Positions 58,813 to 64,000 of a stretch of DNA of 64,000 nucleotides are shown here, piece after piece (the first letter of the stretch is position 1; the number at the start of each line of letters is the position of its first letter). Made by a program: the position numbers and the translations under genes. Origin of the DNA: Catellatospora sichuanensis. GTDB taxonomy: Bacteria > Actinomycetota > Actinomycetes > Mycobacteriales > Micromonosporaceae. The notes beneath the pieces are model-generated. The model worked only from the letters and a program-made list of their open reading frames with translations, was not told the origin of the DNA and searched no databases. The stretch spans positions 1 to 64,000 of the forward strand of contig NZ_VIQO01000046.1 in assembly GCF_007483665.1 (NCBI RefSeq), in the 5' to 3' direction.

Positions 58813-61800
58813 ATGATCGCCACCCGCCGCAATGCTGCTGTAGTTGCCGCAGCCACACTTCTATCTCTACTTACCGCTCCGGCACACGCCGGACCAGACA
58901 GCACGAGCGGCGAGGTCGGCGCGCTCGGCCAGGCGAAGGTCACCACCGTCACGCTGATCACCGGTGACCGGGCGGTCCTGCGGACCGACGCGAACGGTAT
59001 GCACTCCGCCGGCCTGGAGCGCGACGGACTGCCCGCTTCGGACTACCTGACCCGGCAGCGGGGAGCCGACCTGTACGTGATCCCGGCCGAGGCCGTGCCG
59101 CTGCTCGCCGGCGGCCTGCTCGACGAGGAGCTGTTCAACGTCAGCGGTCTGGTGGCGCAAGGCTACGACGACGCGTCCACCGACACCATTCCGCTGCTGG
59201 CGGTGGCGAAGGACGATGCCGCCGCGGCGCGGGGGGTCCTGCCGGTCCCGAAGGAGGCGACACGGGGCCGGACGCTGCCATCGGCGTCCGCGGTCGCGTT
59301 CACCGCACCGAAGAACAAGACCGCGCAGGTATGGTCCGACCTGGCCGCAGAAGCGACCGGGGCCGGTGGCCCCCGCACCACGATCTGGCTGGACCGCAAG
59401 GTGAGCGCCAGCCTCGACAGCAGCGTGCCGGCGATCGGCGCGCCCGCCGCGTGGAGTGCCGGCTTCGACGGCGCGGGCACCAAGGTGGCGGTCCTGGACA
59501 CCGGGTACGACGCCGCGCACCCCGACCTCGCGGGCCGGGTCGTTGCCGAGCAGAACTTCACCTACACGTGGAAGATCGACGACTTCGACGGCCACGGTAC
59601 GCACGTCGCGTCGACCATCGCCGGTTCGGGCGCCGCCTCCCAGGGCCGGTCCCGCGGCGTGGCCCCCTCAGCCCAGCTGCTGGTCGGCAAGGTGCTCGAC
59701 GACTACGGGCACGGGCAGACGTCCTGGATCATCGCCGGCATGGAGTGGGCCGTCGCCCAGGGCGCCGACGTGGTCAACATGAGCCTGGGCAGCGAGTCCC
59801 CCGACTGCACGGACCCCCTTGCCGTCGCCGTCGAGCATCTCGCCGCGACCAGCGGAGCCCTGTTCGTGGTGGCGGCGGGCAACGCCGGCCCGGGTCGCTC
59901 GACGGTGTCGTCGCCGGGCTGCGCTCCCAGTGTGCTGACTGTCGGCGCGGTCGACGACAAAGGCGCCACCGCGCAGTTCTCCAGCCGCGGCGCCGTCGCC
60001 GGAGGCGGGCGTAGCAAGCCCGATCTGGCTGCCCCGGGCGTCGCCATCATGGCGGCCAAGGCCGGCGGCAACGGCGACAACGCGTACACGGCCCTGTCCG
60101 GGACGTCGATGGCCGCGCCGCACGTGGCCGGCGCGGCAGCGATCCTGGCCCAGCAGCACCCGGACTGGACACCCGCGCGGATCAAGGCGGCACTCGTATC
60201 GGCGGCGCATCCCCGTACCGCATCGCGTGTGCAGGAGCAGGGCGCGGGCATGCTGGACGTCGCGCGTGCCACCCGGCAGACCGTGCTCGGGCCCGGACTT
60301 GTCGATGTGGCCGCCTTCAGCTGGCCGCACGGGCGCGACCAGACCGCGACGGCGCACATCGCCTACACCAACACCGCGAGCACCCCGGTCACGTTGAACG
60401 TGAAGCTGGGCGAGGTCACCGGTGAGGACGGGGCCCCAGCGCCCCGCGGCATGGTCTCGCTGGGTGCCGGCAGCGTCACGGTCCCGGCCGGGGGCACCGC
60501 CGAGGTCCCGGTCACCGTCGACGCGAGCGCGAAACTGGCACTGGAGGCGTACGGCTCCTTCGGCGGCCGCCTGACCGCGCGCACCGCGGACGGCAGCCAG
60601 GAGGTCGTCACGCCGTTCGCGTTCTGGGTCGAGCCGGAGACGGTGGAGTTGACCATCCGTACCACCGACCGGCGGGGCGAGGGCGCGACCTTCTCCAGCA
60701 GCGTCGAGGTGACCGGCCTGGACGACGCGACCTGGCAGGACTACTTCCCGGCAGGGGTGCGCGAGCAGACGATGCGGCTGCGGGCCGGCCGGTACGCGAT
60801 CTCCGCGTTCATCTTCAGCGGTGAGCCCGGCACCACAGGTCAGCAGGGTGTCGCGCAGTCGGTGGCCTACCTCGGTGATCCCGAGATCGTCCTCGACCGG
60901 GACACCGTCCTGCACTACGACGCTCGGCGGGCGCACCGCATCCGGGTGGAGGCGGACCGGCCCGCGGAGAGCCAGGGCCTGCGCCTGGACTACGGCCGCT
61001 GGTGGGACAGATGGCTGGTCACGGGCGGGATGACGCTCGGCAAATACACCGACGAGGTGTACGCCGCACCCACCGGCAAGGCGAGGACCGGCGGATTCGA
61101 GTTCTCGGCGACGTGGCGGATGTTCGCTCCGGAGCTGTCCGTGACCGTCGCGGGTGACGGTGCTGCGGTGCCGGTCGAATACCTGCCGCGCTCACCGGCG
61201 CTGCCCGATACCCGTATCGCGGAGCTGGTCGATGCCGGATCCGGCACCGCGGCCGAGCTCGCGGCAGCCGGCGCCACCGGGCGGCTGGTGCTGGTGAACA
61301 GCCCGACCGACGTCAACCAGGCGGTGTACGAGGCGACGAACGCCGGCGCGCTCGGTGTGGTGCTCGCCCATGATGCGCCCGGCCGGTGGCTGCCGCGGCT
61401 GTACGCGGGCCCGTCGCTGCCCACGCTCTCGGTCACCCAGCCCGTGGAGGAGCAGCTGCGCGGCCGGCTCGCGAAGGGACCCGTTCGGCTCGCCTGGCAG
61501 GGCACGCCGGTCTCCCGCAGCCCGTACGTCTACAACCTGTCGTTCATCGCGGACGGCCGGATCAACGGTGCCCTTCGCGTGAAACACCACGACGACCGGC
61601 TGGCCAGGGTGCAAACCGACTGGTACACGAAGGGCGCGCCCGCGTCCTTCTACGACGTGATGTTCGTGCAGCGCCCGTACGCCGCGGATTTCAACCTCGG
61701 CGCGAACCTCGTCGGTGACGTCCACCCGCTCGACGCCCCGGTGACCCGGGTCGAGTACTACACCCCGGACAGCACACTGTGGTGGCACGGTGCGATCAGC

Positions 61801-62586
61801 GGGACCTGGAACGGGCTGGACACCGACGGCCCGAGGAGGCACGTCGCGGGCCGCAGCTCCGAGAGCTGGTACAAGCAGCCGGCCCGGCCGGGTGTGGGCT
61901 GGACCTACACCGGTGTCCGGGCGCCGATCGGCATCCGCGAGGCGAACACCGTGACCGCGTCGATCCCGCTGTGGCGCGACAGCGATCCCCACCATTTCGG
62001 GCAGGCCGCGGCCTATGACTACGGGCGGGTGGACCTGTACCGCAACGGAACCCTGTTCGGCCGCGGCGAGGCAGACCAGCCGGGGTACATGGTGCTGCAG
62101 GTGCCGGACGCGCCGGCCGACTACCGACTTCGGCTGTACGTGCAGAGATCTCCTGAGGTGGACCCGAACTGGCAGATGTCATTCGGGACCGACACCTTCT
62201 GGCGCTTCCGCTCGGCCCGCCCCGCCGACGGGGTCGCCGAACGGCTGCCGCTGCTGCTGCCCGAATACGACATGGAACTCGACCTGTACAACCTGGCGCC
62301 CGCCGTGTCCCACTACCCTGTCCGGCTGTCGGCGGAAGGTCAGCCCGGCTATGACGCCGGCCGGATCGTCGCGGCGCGGGCATGGGTGTCCTACGGCGCC
62401 CCGACCGAGGCTTCCGAGATCACCGACTGGATGGAGGTGCCGGTCGTGCACACCGGCGAGGGCTGGGTGGCACAGGTGAACAACGCCGCCGCGTCCGGCC
62501 GGTACGTCTCGCTGAAGGTCGACCTGCTCGATGAGCATGGCAACGGCGTGGAGCAGGCGATCGTCAGAGCGTACGGCGTGCGGTAG
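58813..62586 (+). CDS. Giant secreted S8 subtilisin-like protease with PA domain
   Basis: A 1257-residue exported serine protease, paralogue of the divergent gene. The signal peptide is about 1-27. Catalytic residues: Asp near 228 (VAVLDTGYDAAHPDL), His near 261 (DGHGTHVASTI), Ser near 432 (LSGTSMAAPHVAGAAAI); oxyanion Asn in VAAGNAGPG. A PA-like segment (RLVLVNSPTD, AGALGVVLAHDAPG) and a long C-terminal beta region ending EQAIVRAYGVR follow; the partner ends in nearly the same way (KQEIIRAYGLR). AAAGGAG lies four bases before ATG 58813. It presumably feeds on extracellular protein. Confidence 0.9.
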   Translation: MIATRRNAAVVAAATLLSLLTAPAHAGPDSTSGEVGALGQAKVTTVTLITGDRAVLRTDANGMHSAGLERDGLPASDYLTRQRGADLYVIPAEAVPLLAGGLLDEELFNVSGLVAQGYDDASTDTIPLLAVAKDDAAAARGVLPVPKEATRGRTLPSASAVAFTAPKNKTAQVWSDLAAEATGAGGPRTTIWLDRKVSASLDSSVPAIGAPAAWSAGFDGAGTKVAVLDTGYDAAHPDLAGRVVAEQNFTYTWKIDDFDGHGTHVASTIAGSGAASQGRSRGVAPSAQLLVGKVLDDYGHGQTSWIIAGMEWAVAQGADVVNMSLGSESPDCTDPLAVAVEHLAATSGALFVVAAGNAGPGRSTVSSPGCAPSVLTVGAVDDKGATAQFSSRGAVAGGGRSKPDLAAPGVAIMAAKAGGNGDNAYTALSGTSMAAPHVAGAAAILAQQHPDWTPARIKAALVSAAHPRTASRVQEQGAGMLDVARATRQTVLGPGLVDVAAFSWPHGRDQTATAHIAYTNTASTPVTLNVKLGEVTGEDGAPAPRGMVSLGAGSVTVPAGGTAEVPVTVDASAKLALEAYGSFGGRLTARTADGSQEVVTPFAFWVEPETVELTIRTTDRRGEGATFSSSVEVTGLDDATWQDYFPAGVREQTMRLRAGRYAISAFIFSGEPGTTGQQGVAQSVAYLGDPEIVLDRDTVLHYDARRAHRIRVEADRPAESQGLRLDYGRWWDRWLVTGGMTLGKYTDEVYAAPTGKARTGGFEFSATWRMFAPELSVTVAGDGAAVPVEYLPRSPALPDTRIAELVDAGSGTAAELAAAGATGRLVLVNSPTDVNQAVYEATNAGALGVVLAHDAPGRWLPRLYAGPSLPTLSVTQPVEEQLRGRLAKGPVRLAWQGTPVSRSPYVYNLSFIADGRINGALRVKHHDDRLARVQTDWYTKGAPASFYDVMFVQRPYAADFNLGANLVGDVHPLDAPVTRVEYYTPDSTLWWHGAISGTWNGLDTDGPRRHVAGRSSESWYKQPARPGVGWTYTGVRAPIGIREANTVTASIPLWRDSDPHHFGQAAAYDYGRVDLYRNGTLFGRGEADQPGYMVLQVPDAPADYRLRLYVQRSPEVDPNWQMSFGTDTFWRFRSARPADGVAERLPLLLPEYDMELDLYNLAPAVSHYPVRLSAEGQPGYDAGRIVAARAWVSYGAPTEASEITDWMEVPVVHTGEGWVAQVNNAAASGRYVSLKVDLLDEHGNGVEQAIVRAYGVR

Positions 62587-62636
62587 CAGCAAGATCCACC
62601 CGTACCGCGCGATCGAAACGCAGGTACGCCGGCTGC

Positions 62637-62671
62637 GGGGACGGTGAGGCCGTCGAAGCCTCACCGTCCCC
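62637..62671 (+). terminator. Terminator of the second protease gene
   Basis: A perfect 14-bp stem (62637-62650 with 62658-62671) with a seven-base loop, 51 bases after the stop. Confidence 0.75.
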
Positions 62672-62693
62672 CGACGTACGTCGAGTACGCCAT

Positions 62694-62876
62694 TTGTACG
62701 TGGATCTCGCCGGCGTCACGTTCGGCGGAGCCGGCCTGGTCCACTGCCTCTACGCGCTCTCGGCGCGTCTACCGGGCGTGGCCATCACGCTGTGCGGACC
62801 GTCGGGGATCACCCGCCAGGTCATCGTGTTGACCTGGCTGGACCAGGTGGCCGCTCTGTGCGACAGCACCCGTGAG
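62694..62876 (+). pseudogene. Truncated STAS-domain (anti-anti-sigma-like) fragment
   Basis: The codons read LYVDLAGVTFGGAGLVHCLYAL then LPGVAITLCGPSGITRQVIVLTWLDQ, the C-terminal two-thirds of a STAS domain. The first strand and helix are missing and a terminator hairpin lies immediately upstream, so it looks like a 5'-truncated remnant. An alternative is a small STAS-like protein starting at TTG 62694. Confidence 0.45.
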
Positions 62877-63001
62877 CAGTGCGGTTCCTCGCAGCAGTTC
62901 GCCGGCGGCTCGGCGAGCTTCCTTGTGCGAACCAGCGTAAAATCGGGCAAGACGGGCTTTGGGAAAGATTGTTTGACGTCCGTGTTCGGAGGGCGGTAGC
63001 C

Positions 63002-63481
63002 ATGACTGTTCGAACTCCTTCCATCGAAGATCATCCCGACCTTGCCGAGCTTCGGTTGCGGTACGAGGAAGCCGCCGAAACCAAGGCGGCACAGGTAGTA
63101 GAAGGTCTGACCTTCCTCGCGGGTCTCTACCTCGCCATCTCGCCATGGGTGGTCGGCTTCACCAGCCACTCCAGCCTGACCGCGAGCAACGTCTTCACCG
63201 GTGTCGCACTGGCGGTGCTGGCATTGTGCTTCGCCACCATGTACGGACGTTCGCACCGGATCGTGTGGGTCGCCCCGATCATCAGCGCATGGGCGATCGT
63301 CGCACCTTGGCTTGTCAGCGGACCCGCACCAAGCGTGGGCGCCATCGTCAGCAACGTCATCGTCGGCCTGGTGGGCCTGGCGTGCACCCTTGCGATGATG
63401 TCCGTAGGCAGGCGAAGGGCCGCCGGCACGGCAGGCCTCGGGGCGTCGGCCGAACCTCTCCGCGACGGGCGTCGGTTATAG
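63002..63481 (+). CDS. SPW-repeat membrane protein
   Basis: A 159-residue integral membrane protein with four predicted helices. Two repeats carry the SPW-type motif at helix ends (LAISPWVVGF, AIVAPWLVSG). Function of this actinobacterial family is unknown. The N-terminal 30 residues are charged (DHPDLAELRLRYEEAAETKAAQVVEG) and probably cytoplasmic. GGAGGG lies eight bases before ATG 63002. Confidence 0.8.
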   Translation: MTVRTPSIEDHPDLAELRLRYEEAAETKAAQVVEGLTFLAGLYLAISPWVVGFTSHSSLTASNVFTGVALAVLALCFATMYGRSHRIVWVAPIISAWAIVAPWLVSGPAPSVGAIVSNVIVGLVGLACTLAMMSVGRRRAAGTAGLGASAEPLRDGRRL

Positions 63482-63586
63482 ACCCCAATCCCGTAGCGCG
63501 ACGGCACCGGAAAGTACGTGGGACGATCCCGCGTAGGCACATCATGCGGCCGGCCGTTTCCGTCTGACGGGCGACCACGCTCGACG

Positions 63587-64000
63587 TCAGCCGGTTGTCG
63601 TCGCGACCAGGGACCTGAACGCGTCCACGCCGGTGAGCTCGGCCGACAACTCCCACAGGCGCGCCGCCTCTGCGGGGTCTATCGCGTGGGCGTGCACGCC
63701 GCCCGAGTCGCTTGCCGGGCCGGCGATGTCGCAGTCCTCGCAGTACACGCCGCCCATGCCCGCGAGCTGCGGTGAGGTCGCTGCCCACACCTGCGTCGCC
63801 GCGCCCTGCTCGAGGGTCTTGAAGGTCGGGTCGGCCAGGTTGCCGTCCTCGTCGATCCAGCCTGCGGCGACCATCTCGTCTGTGGACAGGTGACGCTGCA
63901 AGGGGGTGAGGATGGCACCGGGGTGCAGCGCGAACGCTCGGACGCCGGCATCGCGCCCGAGCTTGTCGAGGTGCACGGCGAAGAGCACGTTGGCTGCCTT
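63587..64000 (-). CDS. Short-chain dehydrogenase/reductase, N-terminus beyond window edge
   Basis: The last 137 residues of an SDR. The visible start KAANVLFAVHLDKLG contains the Lys of the YxxxK catalytic motif and its helix, followed by VRAFALHPGAILTPLQRH and a C-terminal extension with two cysteines (VYCEDCDIAGP). This pattern fits the retinol-dehydrogenase/WWOX-like oxidoreductases common in actinomycetes. The Rossmann half lies outside the window. The substrate is unknown. Confidence 0.75.
   Translation of the reverse strand, partial: KAANVLFAVHLDKLGRDAGVRAFALHPGAILTPLQRHLSTDEMVAAGWIDEDGNLADPTFKTLEQGAATQVWAATSPQLAGMGGVYCEDCDIAGPASDSGGVHAHAIDPAEAARLWELSAELTGVDAFRSLVATTTG

Overview
The window is about 70% GC with GTG/TTG starts, four-base start/stop overlaps and strongly GC-biased third positions. 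Its contents are those of a soil/plant-litter actinomycete: secreted glycoside hydrolases carrying CBM2 or CBM13 (ricin) modules, an actinobacterial-type ECF sigma factor, a PaaX regulator and an SPW-repeat membrane protein. A Micromonosporaceae-like host is my inference; no rRNA, tRNA, IS element, CRISPR array or origin is seen.

Layout. 1-3.1 kb: the N-terminal part of a CBM2-GH62 arabinofuranosidase under a CebR-like box, then a divergent FAD monooxygenase/TetR pair around a perfect palindrome. 3.2-13.4 kb: a CBM13-bearing GH27 alpha-galactosidase, a 1.1-kb regulatory gap, and a four-gene plus-strand operon (feruloyl/acetyl esterase, GH43, esterase, GH141-like beta-helix protein), all with CBM13. 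13.5-17.5 kb: an ABC exporter plus histidine kinase/response regulator operon. 17.7-25.6 kb: a CE1-like esterase with CBM2, a GH10 xylanase, a PaaX regulator, another esterase with CBM2, and a fused ECF sigma / zinc anti-sigma / membrane / CBM42 sensor. 25.9-42.8 kb: a sugar ABC importer, an enolase-superfamily dehydratase, a GntR/FadR-type regulator, two COG3618 amidohydrolases, a zinc alcohol dehydrogenase, an SDR, an L-rhamnose/L-fucose mutarotase, an aldo/keto reductase, a second GH141-like protein and a GH95 alpha-L-fucosidase. I read this as a non-phosphorylating L-fucose utilisation locus. 43.4-50.3 kb: a secreted PQQ-type sugar dehydrogenase, a secreted ThuA-DUF1080 protein and a CBM13-GH54 arabinofuranosidase. 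50.6-54.3 kb: a GNAT enzyme, a MerR remnant and a beta-lactamase/LysR/PBP-like triad. 54.5-64 kb: two divergent giant subtilisin-like proteases, an SPW protein and the end of an SDR.

How it fits together. Secreted enzymes would debranch arabinoxylan, galactosylated and fucosylated cell-wall glycans. The importer and cytosolic enzymes would oxidise released L-fucose (AKR, lactonase, dehydratase, SDR). A 20-bp palindromic motif (ideal GACATATGAYRTCATATGTC) recurs upstream of the importer, the GntR gene, the lactonase/ADH divergent pair, GH141-2, GH95 and the esterase-GH43-GH141 operon. I propose it as the operator of the GntR regulator encoded in the middle of the locus. A second motif (TGTKACCGATAACA) sits at the promoters of GH27, GH95 and the PQQ-dehydrogenase operon.

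The strongest candidates for undescribed biology are the single-polypeptide arabinan-sensing sigma factor, the GntR fucose regulon, the degenerate second amidohydrolase paired with an unusual dehydratase, and the secreted oxidise-then-cleave pair (PQQ dehydrogenase plus ThuA-DUF1080).
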